Positions 25,801 to 37,375 of a stretch of 64,000 nucleotides of DNA are shown here, piece after piece. Positions within the stretch are counted from its first letter, which is position 1. Every line of letters begins with the position of its first letter. Source of the stretch: Erythrocercus mccallii. Lineage: Eukaryota > Chordata > Aves > Passeriformes > Dicruridae. The DNA lies in the NCBI GenBank assembly GCA_013397435.1, contig VZRG01001696.1, forward strand, positions 94,456 through 158,455. The letters are read 5' to 3'. A model generated the notes under the pieces. It was not told where the DNA came from. It saw only the letters and a list, made by a program, of their open reading frames with translations, and searched no databases. The position numbers were made by a program, and so were the translations under genes.

Positions 25801-26920
25801 AGCACCTGATGCTTTGAGGTCATAAAGGGTTCCTACAGTGCTTGCAGAATGAGGGGTGTAGGTGAAATGTGGAGACCCTCCTCTCTTATGGGACAGGAGT
25901 CCAAACTGAGAAAGGCAACTCACTGTTATTTCTGAGTTTTCCAATTTCTGATAAAGTGGATGAAGTTATAAATGTATGAAACTCCTCAGGACTGGCCTCA
26001 AGCTGGAGTGCTGGTCATTTAAGGAAGGTGGCAAAAGGAGCTGAGCAGTGACTTTGGATTGTGGGGACAGATGGGTTAATAATGAAAGAAAAAAATGCCA
26101 TCTTTCTAATTTGTTCATGTATCAAGTCACTTGTTTAGGTTAATTTAGACATCACAAAATAGGAGATAATTTCAAATGCTTTTTTGAGGGGTCAAGTAGG
26201 TGAGGGGAGAATCTTGGCAAACATTATTGTACTGAGGGGGAACCTCTTAAAAAAGTCTGTCTAAGAGAAGGGCAGGTATTGTACATGAATCCTGTGACCC
26301 CAGACTGAGCTGTGAATTGAGGCCTGAGAAAACAAATCAGCAGAGAGGAGATCTGGTTTAGGGAGCAGGACAGGGAATTCTATGTCCAAGGGCAAATGGA
26401 ACAAGAAAATTCATACAAAACGCTTGATAACTTTGTTACATGGTTTAAAGTTACATGCTGTTCAGTGCCTTGCCTGGTGTCATTTGATGGGTAAAGGCAA
26501 GCAGAATGCCTCAAGGGACACTTTATTAAATACCTAGAGTATTAAGAAATCAGCAGCATTTATTCATTTTTGACATCTGTATTGTATTATAACATTGGTG
26601 TATTGTTACTGATTTGGTTTCAGGTCAAAGCTATATTGTTTTTTAACAGACTTTCTTTAAAAAGACCCATAAAAATGAGTGCAACATCACATTTAGATTT
26701 TAAAAGTATTGAAATGCATTTGTTTCTAAAAGGAACTGGGGTTTTTTTTCCACAGCTCCACATCATTCACTCAGAATTGCTATGTTAAAAAAAAGGTGCC
26801 ACTGTTGGAAATTACAGCAGAAATATTGTCTAGCCAGAGTTCATTTTAAATGAGAAAATTTTATGTATGCATTCATGGCAGGGAAGGTCAGTACAAGGAA
26901 TGATGATGTTTGTTTTCCAG
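22833..26920 (+). other. TSPAN7 intron 5
   Basis: Intron of 4088 nt, phase 0, with a weak GTACCA donor and a TTTTCCAG acceptor. Unique sequence with no recognised transposon or RNA gene. Confidence 0.85.
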
Positions 26921-27004
26921 GGCTGTTATGACTTGGTGACCAGTTTTATGGAGACAAATATGGGAATCATAGCTGGAGTGGCTTTTGGGATTGCATTCTC
27001 ACAG
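26921..27004 (+). CDS. TSPAN7: TSPAN7 coding exon 6 (residues 200-227): end of large loop and start of TM4
   Basis: This 84-nt exon encodes 28 residues, GCYDLVTSFMETNMG followed by the hydrophobic IIAGVAFGIAFSQ. C201 is the last cysteine of the large loop, in the common G-C motif. The fourth membrane helix starts near residue 213. G218, the site of a reported human nonsense variant, is encoded here, which supports the residue numbering used. Acceptor TTTTCCAG; donor CAG|GTAAGT, a strong consensus site. The third codon positions are AT-leaning, unlike exon 2. Confidence 0.97.
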
Positions 27005-30000
27005 GTAAGTGCATAAACACTCCCCTTCCCCCTGTTCTTTCCCCGTCTTTTTCTTTACCTGGACTTCAAGGAAGGAAGGATTACGGAAAGGGACTGAATT
27101 CAGCATGCTCATTAGTCCTGAGGTCATCTGTTCATTGATTTTCTTTTTTTCAACTTAAATGAAGTTTCTCCTTGGGAATATCAGTTACGGTTGAGCTAAT
27201 GACTAGCTCAAGGAAAACAACTTGTCCCTCCACTGGGTCAAATAGAGGTTAACCCAATAAAACATTGGCTTAAATGGAGCATAAACAGCTAAGAAGACAA
27301 ATAGCTTATCCATTGTTTGGGTAGGCTTCTATCTTCTGAGTACTCTTATTTGTTCTTAAAGGACTCAAGAATTCAAATGAGAGCACCCTTAGGCATTGTG
27401 GACCTGGAGCCTGGAGGGGACACTTTGTGACCAGTTTTATTTATTTTCCCTTTAACAGTGAACACTGAGAAATGATAAATCTACCAAAATCAGATTGTTA
27501 AATTTGTCTGCAGCAAAAGGAGTGTGGCACAAGAGCGAGAAGAGGAGAGCTAAGAAAGGGTTTTCTGCTCCGTGGTATTCAAACTGCATTTATGTAGACA
27601 GCAACTGGGGAAAGTATAGGTCTGGTCAGGTTGCTCTGATCAAGAAGGGGCAGGAAAACGCCTGCATCTTTCGACAAGATGCTCCTTTATACCAGTCACT
27701 TCATGTGTGACAGCAAAGACTTTACTGGATACGTGCAAAAATGAGAGAGAGGGAAATATGCACAATTCAAAACTGTCCCCAAGCTGTGTGGAGAATGGCC
27801 CCCACATCCCCTCCATCAGCATACACAGCCTGAGGGAGCCCTAAAATTGTCTGGGCTCAGACTGACTGCCTGCCCTGCCCTGGGCACATCTGGAAGCCTG
27901 ATGCCCTGTAGCCAAGGTGTTGGATGTGAGGAGTGCGTGGTTTGGTGTGGGTGGAAATGTTGGTTCATCACAACAGCAGCTGCTCAGAGCGTGTGCCTGC
28001 ATGTCACATTTTTGGGATCCAGAAAAGGTGAATAATCTGGAGCTGTTTGCGCATGGATGAGTGGAAGGGTTTTTCTAATGAGCTGCTCTAGTTCTTGTTG
28101 AATGGTGACAACATTGATACTTTTCTCCAGCCTTGATGATGGCTTGATTGCTGCTATAGGACTTCCAGCTCGAGTTTCAGTTTGGATTTTAGACAGCCAG
28201 AAGGCTGTAAAGCATCTTTTTAAATGCCTCACGTAAAGCTATCCAAAATACAAGTAGAATTGTAAAATATACTGCTGGGAGAAAAAGTCAGGACCAATAC
28301 TGCCTGAAAGCCTTTAATGGGTGATCCATGGCAGGCTGCAGGCAGCACGGGCTGCAAGGCACTTTGTCACTGTGACTGAGGGGGAAAACGAGGTGTGTTT
28401 TGATGTGGTGTTTGCATCTCACGCTGCTGGTGGCACCATGAGCCCTGCTGCCAGGTGGGGATGTCACTCCCCAGCCCCACTGGGCTCTGGCACTGCGAGG
28501 GCATACCCAGCTGCTTGAGGTGTTAGCAAACAAAGTGAAGAGAGAGGCTGCAGAGGAGAAAAATGCAACTCTCCCAGGCTGTGAAGAATAGAAGGTGGCC
28601 AGTTGTAGTTTACTGCCTAATCTGTTTTGCTGGGCCCAACCAGGGACAGTGTTTACAAATTGATTTCAGGTTAAGGTGGCTGGCAGTAATGCCAGGCAGG
28701 GCTCCAGCTGTAGGCGAGGTTTCGCTGTTCCTATTGAGAATGGATTTAAAAGACAGATCATGTTGCTTTTCTACAGTAAAGCATGCTCAAGGGCCTTTCC
28801 TGCACGTGATTTGTTAGGTGTTGACCAGCATGGGGAATGTGCTGATGCCCAGAAATAGGGGAAGTTGATGTAATGGCATTGCAAATCTTACAGGCCTGGC
28901 ACAGACCTCCCCATCAGAGTCAAAAGTTTTTATAAAAAACATTGTGTCGCTGACCTTGTCTCCTGTGCTCCTTGGGTTTGAAATAATAACAATAAAATAA
29001 AATTTGATTGGTTTTGGACTTGGATGCCGATGCTGACTTCCAGCTGGAATAATTTCCGTTTAGCAGGTGCTCTTCAGAGCAGAAAAATGATTGCTGTGTT
29101 GCGCCCAACAGAGAATAAAATTATGCAAACTGCATAGATGATGGAGAGCTGTGCCTAGATAAAACTACAGCACAGGCATTGGCTTAAGGAATGCAAGAGA
29201 CACTCTCTGGAGGTGTTTGTAGATTGTAAGTAGGGCAGGCTCAGTGCAATGTTCAGGCCACAATATTCCCTTTATGCTGAATGACCAAAAATCAGGTGTT
29301 CTCCACATGCTCCAGACCAGTTGTTGGCACATACAGGTGCCATCATACTGAGAGAAATTCCCATGCAGCCATGGGTCCTCTCTACTGTGCAACATCCAGC
29401 TGCCCTCTTTACTGTCAGCATTAATGTGGGTAGCTCTGCCTGAACGTGGACGCTGTTCTGGTCCTTGTCTGCAACGCCTCCTCCCTGAGCACAGCAAGGC
29501 TGGGACTTGCTCAGGGCTTAGGGAGTGGGATCCACCTCAGCATCCAGTATGTGACTTGAAATCTGGTCTAAGACTGGGTTGTTTCTAAAGACTACTTCTT
29601 TAGATCTGTTTCTAAAGACGAATCTGTTTCTAAACACTAAGTCACGGTGGATTCAGTGTGGAGATAGGACCTGTGACAGAGGCACACCAAAGCACAGGAG
29701 GCTGACTCAAATAAGTGACGTGACATAGAAAATTCTCTCTTTTAGAATAGAGCCAGAGGACCTGCACATTTGGAGATTTGCATTTTGAGACTGTGACAAG
29801 GTATTGAGCTAAAAAATTATTCCTGATGGATTAAACCCGCCCAGTTTTGGCTTACCTGATGTGCTGATGAATTCCAAGTTAGTTCAACACCTTTCTATTT
29901 ATAGAAATTCTCCCAATGAACGAAAACTGGTGACGATACCAAGACCCAAAATAAAATGGAAATTCAAATTGCAATTCAGTTTCTTTCTCTTCAGTATAAT

Positions 30001-33000
30001 AAGGTGTAATAAATATGTCACACAGAACAGCTTCCAGTCAGTGGTAACTCCTACAGAATAAGTATATTCAAAAGCCAGTTATTATGTGTACAGGAGGGAT
30101 AAGACTGCTACAAAATATGCTATGGATGGTTTTCAGTGGTCAGAACTAAGATGTGCCTGGGATTGGTCCTAGAAACCATGAGAAATTTACTGTGTTCTGC
30201 TTGCTGGAATGACCTGTGGCCAACAGGACGGTAATACAGAAGACACATCTGAGGGGTGTGGGTTTCCCAGTTGTTTAAACAAAAGAATTTGTCAGAATTT
30301 TCAAGTTTCCTGTGGAAAGACCAGAGTATGGAAAACTCTCTGCTTTCTATATAATAGCTCAAAAGACTAAGATAATCTTAGGGAAAAAAGGGATGAAAGG
30401 AAAAAGGTAAGAGAGAAGACAAACACAGGACCAAGTCTGACATCTTAGCACTCAAAAATCAAGACGGTAAAATCAAATAAATGAATAAGTGGATAAAAGT
30501 TGAGAAGGGGCATATGAGAGGCAATAAGAGTGCAGGGAAATGAATGCAGCTCCCAGCAGCAGTTTCTTTGTGGGAATCCTTTCACTCCAATTCTTCTGGT
30601 TTTTCAAAGGAGCTGCGGGGACCTGGTGCACAATAGGATAAGGAGCTTCCTCCTGCCTGAAGAGCAGAGGAGGCAAGTGGTGGAACAAATGCAGAGAACA
30701 AGGCAGGGTGGAGAGTGCTGATTTGTGCTGCACAGTCTGGGAGCCTCTAGCCTGACTTAAATGCAGAGGATTGTAGTTACGTGTGTAATGAAAGAGCACC
30801 GTGAAGAAAATCCAACAATTCAGTACAATATTGCCTCATTTTGGCTACAGGAGGAACAGTGCTCTTGTGGTTAAATGTGGAAGTCAACACATTGAAAAAC
30901 ACATGTTTTTATATGCATTCAGAGTGTTTCTAGAATATTTATTATAGCTCTGCTATGTCCTGGTAATACTTAGAAATGCTGAATAAAATGTGTGTGCAGT
31001 GGCTTGATATGCATGCCATTATTTTCGAAATACAGAGTTAAACTTTATGTCACTATAACCACTTAAATGCCTAAACCATCCTAAGGTCAGAGCCAAGAAT
31101 CAATAAGTGGCCCAAAGATCTAGAAGATACATTCATGAGTAACCTGCTATCTGTCTTAGGAGTGAGCTGATTAAAACAAAACACCATTACATGCTTGCAG
31201 ATGCTACAAAGTTTAGACACGCTGACTATTAGACTTACAGTCTGCACAGAGCAGAAGAATCCTAACTAGAGGTATCTGGGGAAGTTTGCTCCAGTTGGAG
31301 GGGGAAAGAAAAGCCTGTAATTTCCTGTAGAGTAGAGGTTACAGCATCTTTCTCCTTGTAAACCTGACACAAGCAGCACATTGTGGTTGAGAAGAACAGT
31401 GGCTGTAATCTGGGTTCTTGTAATGGGCAAAAATAACTTCAATATACATACATTCTTGCCCATTGTAGAGGGGAATCAGTTCAGGTCTGGGCTGGAATTT
31501 GCTCAGGGAAAATAATTTGGATTAAATGCACTGTGAAGTTCATCTTACTCAAAAATGCAATAAGGCAGAGAAGTAACTTCTGAGTCCAGTCAAGGAAGGG
31601 GAAGAAAGATTGAAAGTCACCATAAACACAGAAAAGTGACAGTGAAGGAGGTGGGACAGAGCCACCCAGAAGCCCTCACTCTGTTCAGCCTGTCAGAGCA
31701 TGGAGAAATACATAGCACCGTCCAAAACAGAAATCTCACTCCAAAATTGAACTGAGCTAAAGAAACAGTGCAGGAGTGTCATGTACCCTGTAGAATGTGG
31801 TTGGTTTTCAGCAATGCCTTCAGCAATTAATTAAATCATCCTCCCAGTGTTGAGTAGAAAAAGCAACAAAATGCCTAAAATGTCTTCTTGGTATCAAGTG
31901 AGATTTTCAGAGCTGAGGAGGGTTTTCACCATACACATACCGTTTTGGCAACAAAAAACTCAGCCCTTGACTCTGGTAGCTTTGGTTTTTGTTGCAGTTT
32001 GGTCAGGAGGTGGTACCAGTGCCTCACCTCTGGTTACAACCAAGGCAGTGTCATCCTTGGTGCCAAAATCAGAGGGTGCAGGGGGTGGGGAACAGGAGGG
32101 TTCAGCCTGCTCTTAAATGTGACTCTGTGCCCTTTTGAAATTCCCAGAACAGCTCTGGTGGACACTGAAACAGGAAATGGGGCAAATTTCTGGCGAAAGA
32201 AGCATGGTCTGACAAGGACTGTGACATCTTAGAGACAGGAAACAGTTTATCCAGATCTGAGTTACCCTGGCTTGGCCTTGCTCTGGACTTGTACCAGCCC
32301 AAATCAAGCAATTGCCTGTTTATTATGATGATGATTGTGTTAACAGGGAGCACTGCCTGGTCTAGGGGAAGGGACACACAATCCTGAGGAGTGAAAAAGG
32401 AGGAGCCAGTTTGTATGAGCAGCCAGCCAGTCATACCTAGACATACTCTGGATATGCTGAGGAGTTAATTAATTGACCAATCCCAGTGAGAAAAGCTAGG
32501 TTGAATTATTTACAGCATATTAACACTGTTGGCACATGCAGGAAGCACTAAGAAACTGCAGTCAACAAAACATTGAAAAGACTGAATGCTTATTGATGAG
32601 TGGAAGCCTGGGATCTGTTTCCAATAATCTGAGTGGCAGCCAAGGGAATAGTGAATGACTTTTTAAAAAGTTATTTCCAGATTTACAGCACTCATTTCTA
32701 CAGTGCTGCATCACTTGTAAAGGAAGCATAACCACTCTGGGACATGAGGCAGCTTTTCCCTGGCACAGTGATAAAGAAGTTAAAGGCACCAGCTCTGAGG
32801 GCTGATGGGTGGTGGTAAGGAATTCAGGTGGAGCAAGTGAAACCCAGCCTGTAACATGCTGATACCCCCAGAAATTTATTCATCCACATATGACTTGGCC
32901 AGACATTGACAACAGGATTAAAAAATACCAAAAAGGCATGCTGCCTGTCAAATAAATGATAAAAATCAAGAGGAAGATCTGACAAAGAAAGACGACAGAT

Positions 33001-33154
33001 TTTAATGTCGTTTTTCTAATTAGAGCAGTCCTTAAAATCAGGCATAAATACCTTGTGCATAATAACTCCAGATCATGAAATACATGTTTACCAATGCTCT
33101 GCATTGATGTAATTGAACTTAAATTCTGTTTTGTCTCTGTCTTGTCTGGAACAG
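27005..33154 (+). other. TSPAN7 intron 6
   Basis: The largest complete intron in the window, 6150 nt, phase 0, GTAAGT donor. Mostly unique sequence. A short imperfect repeat of GTTTCTAAAGAC-type units lies at 29581-29640. No transposon or nested gene was recognised. Confidence 0.85.
29581..29640. repeat. Short imperfect tandem repeat in intron 6
   Basis: The unit GTTTCTAAA-G/C-AC occurs three times (starting near 29581, 29608 and 29625), separated by short spacers with TTAGATCT or GAATCT. TCTAAAG/CTTTAGA inverted arms lie within the first unit. It looks like a local slippage duplication. Confidence 0.6.
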
Positions 33155-33223
33155 TTGATCGGGATGCTGCTGGCATGCTGTCTCTCCCGGTTTATTACTG
33201 CTAACCAGTACGAGATGGTGTAA
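33155..33223 (+). CDS. TSPAN7: TSPAN7 coding exon 7 (residues 228-249 and stop): end of TM4 and cytoplasmic tail
   Basis: The exon encodes LIGMLLACCLSRF, completing TM4 with a juxtamembrane CC pair typical of palmitoylated tetraspanins, then the tail ITANQYEMV and a TAA stop. The last residues form the C-terminal PDZ-binding motif through which mammalian TSPAN7 binds PICK1, and they are intact. The acceptor is TCTGGAACAG. After the stop the exon continues for four bases (CAAG) and meets a GTGAGC donor at 33228, so this is not the last exon. The stop lies well inside the 50-nt limit before the junction, so nonsense-mediated decay is not expected. Confidence 0.96.
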   Translation: MIGMLLACCLSRFITANQYEMV

Positions 33224-33227
33224 CAAG

Positions 33228-33562
33228 GTGAGCTTTTCCCGTTTTCCAGGTGGTAAAACTAGAAAAGCCTTGCTATGTTGTTGTGGCTGTGCTGCTTCTG
33301 CTGAAGACAGCGAGCAAGTTTTACATTCTGAGCGTGTTCATTGAGAATTAAGCCTTCCCACGGGCTTCTTTGCTTTGGGATTTTCATCTCAATTTTGTGT
33401 GGAGAGGGAAAAAAAGGGGGGTGAGGGAAACGCAGCGTTGGATTTCATCATTTCAGTTTTCTTGGAAAGAGAGCAAAACACCTGCCATGAATACTGTTAG
33501 CAACCCACTTGTTGGTTTGTTGTTTTTTAATCTTTTTTTTTTTCATCCTCCCCGCTCTCCAG
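33228..33562 (+). other. TSPAN7 intron 7 (3'UTR intron)
   Basis: A 335-nt intron starting GTGAGC and ending CCCGCTCTCCAG, lying entirely after the stop codon. It has a strong polypyrimidine and T-rich run before the acceptor. If retained, only the untranslated region changes. Confidence 0.7.
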
Positions 33563-33660
33563 TCTTTCAAGAAGCGTCAAGTCCAGAGCCTGTGTGAAGA
33601 CCAGGAGCTGCAGAATTGGAGAAAGACTGACATGAATGTTCTAGCACACACTGTCTCTCG

Positions 33661-33720
33661 CACGCACGCACGCACGCACGCACACCCCCACGAGCAAGCC
33701 CGTGTGCGCGCACACTCGCA
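33661..33720. repeat. (CACG)n microsatellite and CG palindrome in TSPAN7 3'UTR
   Basis: Five CACG units (33661-33680) are followed by a short CA/C-rich spacer and the perfect 14-bp palindrome GTGTGCGCGCACAC at 33702-33715. Alternating purine-pyrimidine sequence of this type favours Z-DNA, and the palindrome can form a hairpin in the mRNA. It lies about 100 nt into exon 8. Confidence 0.85.
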
Positions 33721-34491
33721 CCCCACCTCCCGAACTGTCCCATGCGTAGTGTCCCATTCTGTGAAGTTCCACGGTGCCACCGAGAGCGGCCGGGTCCCCT
33801 CGGCCTCCGGAGCCAGCCCCCAACCCCGCGGCTCGGCGTAGGACGGCACCGTCTGTATGTTCTTGGTCACACAGTAGTTGCATCGTAAGTTAACAAAGGT
33901 AACTCATTAACAGCATTGATCGGGCTGTGCATGTAGTGACTGGAGGGCGTAATTAGCCTTTCGCCATGGTTAATAAGTGTTGCACACGTTCATAGAAACC
34001 GGTATATGAAATATATATTCTTTTGGTTTTATCTTAATTTCTTGTTTTGTTTATTGCTTTACTAAGGTTTCCATCCTTTCCCCCTTCCCCTGCGCCTGTG
34101 CCCCTTTCCCCAAAAAACAAAGGAATCAGTAACATAACATAAAGATACTTGAAAATGATGTTAAAATGTTGTGCTTGAAGGGAACTGTTATTCCTGATGT
34201 TCTTCTACATCTTTGATTCTTACTCAGTGTTGTATGCCTAGTGCGTATCCCGGTAGGCTTTGTCTAGTGCATTTTGCCTCGGAACCTGATCCTGTGTAAT
34301 ACTGTTATTAAGCTGTGTTGTTGCTTACTGTGAAGGCAGAACTTTTTGCTCCCTTTATTTTTATTACGTAGCTATGAACTAATTGAACTGTGCTGTACTG
34401 CGGCCTTCATGCTTTTTTCCTGTTCTTTCTTTTTTTTCTTTCTTTTTGCATTGAGGTTGCAGCCACCAAATACGTTGTTTAATCAAATTGA

Positions 34492-34497
34492 AATAAA
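34492..34497 (+). promoter_or_regulatory. TSPAN7: Proximal polyadenylation signal AATAAA (TSPAN7)
   Basis: A canonical AATAAA followed by a CA-rich and then A-rich stretch. Use of this site would give a 3'UTR about 180 nt shorter. The genomic A-run just downstream could also cause false internal priming in cDNA libraries. Confidence 0.45.
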
Positions 34498-34671
34498 AAC
34501 ACACACAGACACACAAAAAAAAAATCACAAAAAAACAGGCATATGAAATATTTTTGGGGGAAAGCAGAAGTTTAAAACCTTTTTAAAAAAATAGGACTTT
34601 TTTAATAATGCCTCTGTCTAGCATGCCAACGAGAATGCATTGATATTGTGAGTATTTGTGATATACGTATT

Positions 34672-34677
34672 AATAAA
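34672..34677 (+). promoter_or_regulatory. TSPAN7: Distal polyadenylation signal AATAAA (TSPAN7)
   Basis: A canonical AATAAA in TTAATAAATGG, with a T-rich element about 35 nt on and a G-rich run at about 34742. This is the best candidate for the end of the gene; no later AATAAA in the following few hundred bases has a similar setting. Confidence 0.65.
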
Positions 34678-34700
34678 TGGAACCATTACAGATTTCTAGC

Positions 34701-36684
34701 TGCTTCCTTCTCATTCTTTAGTTAAAAGAAAACTCTTTTTTTGGGGGAGGGGGAAAATTGAATGTGAAACAGCTAAGGCACAGCTTGGTATGACATGTTT
34801 CTATATGTTTTTTAACAACTAATTTGCTTGTAAAACAAAAATGTTACTACCCTGGGAAAAGGAAAAAAAAGGAGCAAGAGCCGGAATTGTTTCAAAACTC
34901 CTTCTACAGCTGGTTTCACCACGTGACAAATGCATACCCTCTGCTTTGCAATTTTTCTACTTGAAATTGTTAAAAATCTGCAGTATTTAATTAGCCCATC
35001 CTTGAGTGCTGTGAGTGATTTTGGCATTGAGCATTTTTCTCTTGATTTGGGTGAGAAAGAGAGAAAAGAGCTTCGGGGTGGAGAGGGTGGCTTGTGGAAA
35101 GGCAGGCAGTCATCTCTCTCACACTTGAATAAGTGAAACGTCACAGATCTGACAGAAAACCCCTGGAAGTTTAAACCTGGGAATTTTGGGCCAAGCCCTT
35201 AGCTTGGCAGTGTGGACAGAGAGGGAAACCTGAGAAATCCTGGAGCCTTCTGGCTGTGGGAGCTGTGCAGCTGCTGGAGTCCCAGTCCTTCCCCTGTCTG
35301 TCTGTCCATCCATCAGTGCCACTGTGACCCTCTGCCCTGCCTGGTGCTTCCAGCATCACATCCTGGTGAACTTTTGAGTGGTGCTGGCGTGGTCAGTGCA
35401 CTCCCACCCACAGCTCTAAAAGGGGTCACAGCCGCACAGGCAGAAACATGCCAGCATATCTTAAAAATCCCAGTAGCATCCTCTTTAGCTTTATTCAGAC
35501 AGTACTTCCAGAGCAGGAAAGAGAAAAAGAGCTTTGCAAACAGGAGAGGAATCTGGTCCCCAAATTGAAATCCGCCCTCAATAAAACATCTGCCATGAGG
35601 GAGTGAGGCATCTTTAAAGGTGGAGATGCCAATACAGGTCCTGCATCTATGCTGAGCAGCCAAGCAGAGCGGTGCTGGGGACAAAGGCACTCGGCAGGTC
35701 ACAGCACTCACATTTGCAGTCTCTTCTGAGGGCTGAGGAGCAGTCACAGCCGCTCGCTCGGTTGCTGGGGCTACGCGATGCTGGAGCCATGCCCTTCTCC
35801 TGTAGGCACAGGATGTTCACAGGGCGATGTTTTTCCATACCAGAAAGAACTGGCCCATCAGCTGCCCCAGTTTCCCTCCCTCATTCACTCCTGGGCAGGT
35901 CTCTCCTTGCCCTACGAAGAGGAGGGAGGTGGGTGAGGCTGCCACGGCCTCCTTCAGGAGCCACCAGTGACCTTCCGGAGTACAAAAGCACCAGCCTCTC
36001 CTTGGTTTTCTTTCTCTCTTTTTTTTTTTTCTCCCTTTCTTTTCATTTTCCTGAAAGAAAGAGCTGTTTGTGCCAAGAGCTGTTCCTTTTGAAGATGCTG
36101 ATGTTGGGTGACAGGTCAGCAGGCCCCCAAACGTGCCCGTCCCCATTCAGGAAAGCTGAGCTGTGCTCAGCTTTAAGGCGTAAGCGCTGAATTAAGTCCA
36201 TTCAGCAAAGCCCTTCAGTGCGTGGTCGATTGTTTCCCTCAGCGCAGCACCACTCCTGCTTTTATGGGGTAGGTGTGTTAATTGGGCTCTTGGCAGCTTC
36301 CCTGAAGAGGATCCGGCTGGTGGAGGAACTGCCAGGGGCTTCCCTGGCGAAATCCCCCTGGCTGGGGCTGGGACCACACGGGCTGCGCTGGCTGGCACCG
36401 CGGCATCCCCTGCCCTGGGTGGAGCATCCCTCCCGCTCCCCGCTCCTGGAGGGAGAAGCGAGGTAGCCGAGGTAGGAATCAAAGCCGGAGCTGCAGAGAA
36501 CGGGTCAGGGTCAGCCAGGCACAAATACACGGGGTTTTCCTTCCAGAGGGGAAGCTGCCACAGGTACCAGAGGTCTTTGCCCCAGGGGCTGCAGTCCCTC
36601 TGCTCCCTCTGGTGTGAACTGAATGAGCAGCAGAGGAATCAGGCTGGCTCTGGTTGCCTCATCCCTCCCTGTGATGCCTTGGGA
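34701..36684. other. Intergenic sequence downstream of TSPAN7
   Basis: No exon or repeat recognised. The first 900 bases are AT-leaning; from about 35640 to 36530 the sequence is GC-rich with scattered CpGs and several overlapping spurious ORFs on both strands (up to 172 codons) of low-complexity Pro/Ala/Ser/Arg composition. No promoter motif can be assigned. Confidence 0.6.
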
Positions 36685-36688
36685 AGGT

Positions 36689-37128
36689 TGACCTGGAACA
36701 GAGACTAGACAGAGCTAAGAAAATAAAGCTGGTATTTATTAAAAGGCCTTAAAGGTACACCTTGGGCAGGAAAAGAACCTGGCCAGGGCTACACCCAAGA
36801 TGGACCCAAATTGGTCACAAAATGGACAACTGGTCACGAGGTCTCACAGATTTATAAGTTTTGGTCCACTTGCGTATTTGGGTTAATTGTCCAATTACAG
36901 CCTCAGGTTATGAGGTCCCATCCTTTTTGTTTTCTCTCTTCAGTCTACCATTGTTTATGCTTTTGGGCCTGAAAACTTGTAGCAGTTGTCCTTGGTCTCC
37001 ATCTGGAAAAGGATTTGTTTTTTCTACCTACGCTGTGAAGAGAACTTACTAACACTTAATATGAGGCTCAGAGCTACAGAGGCAGCACAGAATCTGAAAA
37101 ACATGAAAGCTAAAACTTAAGGCATCAC
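36689..37128 (-). mobile_element. LTR-like element, minus strand (solo endogenous retrovirus LTR, avian type)
   Basis: Read on the minus strand this shows LTR order: a TATAAA box (+ strand TTTATA at 36851-36856) about 115 bases upstream of an AATAAA polyadenylation signal (+ strand TTTATT at 36735-36740). The text also resembles a repeated passerine LTR that I recognise from memory, without a database name I can vouch for. No gag, pol or env sequence lies on either side, so it would be a solo LTR. Boundaries are approximate; I could not find a matching target duplication at the chosen ends. Confidence 0.5.
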
Positions 37129-37280
37129 CTGAGCATTGTGTTCTGTGCCATTAGGGAACCAACTGGGCCAAAGAAGGGTGGGCAGGTGTGGGAGAGAAAG
37201 CAGATGATGGGTCAACCAGATAAGCCCCAGGAGGGGTGGGAGAAATGGGGCATGGCTGGGGGTCAAGGAGAGTGGGGCAT

Positions 37281-37375
37281 TATAGAATCATTTAGGATAA
37301 AAAACACCTCAAAGATCAGTCCCAGCTGTTACCCCAGCACTGCCAAAACCACCACAAAATCATGACAACACATGA
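37281..37375 (-). mobile_element. CR1 LINE fragment (3' tail, minus strand)
   Basis: Starts TATAGAATCATTTAGGAT and continues through a degraded CACCTCAAAGATCAGTCC to ACCCCAGCACTGCCAA. This is the reverse complement of the common avian CR1 3' end, whose tail carries ATTCTATGA-type repeats. It is 5'-truncated and has no coding part. Confidence 0.65.

Larger units (their letters stand above)
16895..34700 (+). other. TSPAN7: TSPAN7 gene, exons 2-8 (transcribed region within the window; exon 1 missing)
   Basis: Seven exons with GT-AG borders form the 3' part of TSPAN7, a four-pass membrane protein of neurons and endocrine cells. Mammalian TSPAN7 is known to bind the PDZ protein PICK1 and influence AMPA-receptor trafficking, and human loss-of-function variants cause X-linked intellectual disability. 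The six coding exons give 63+25+32+52+28+22 = 222 codons. With the known 27-residue exon 1 this equals the usual 249 residues, so only exon 1 is absent. Introns measure 2198, 1472, 1752, 4088, 6150 and 335 nt. Every coding exon is a multiple of three, so all coding introns are in phase 0. The 3' end is estimated from the AATAAA at 34672 and could be 10-20 nt off. Confidence 0.95.
33563..34700 (+). other. TSPAN7: TSPAN7 exon 8, 3' untranslated region
   Basis: A GTGAGC donor at 33228 and a pyrimidine-rich acceptor (CCCGCTCTCCAG, ending at 33562) define a 335-nt intron after the stop codon, so this exon is wholly untranslated. It starts TCTTTCAAGAAGC. It includes a CACG tandem repeat and a CG-rich palindrome near its 5' end, then AT-rich sequence with T-runs. 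Two AATAAA hexamers lie at 34492 and 34672. The second is followed by likely cleavage near 34690-34705 and a G-rich downstream stretch at about 34742. The exon-8 splice is inferred from splice-site sequence; no transcript was available. Confidence 0.75.

Noticed and set aside
35672..36530. Overlapping open frames (172 codons + strand, 112 codons minus strand) downstream of TSPAN7
   Set aside because: GC-rich low-complexity peptides on both strands with no homology I recognise.
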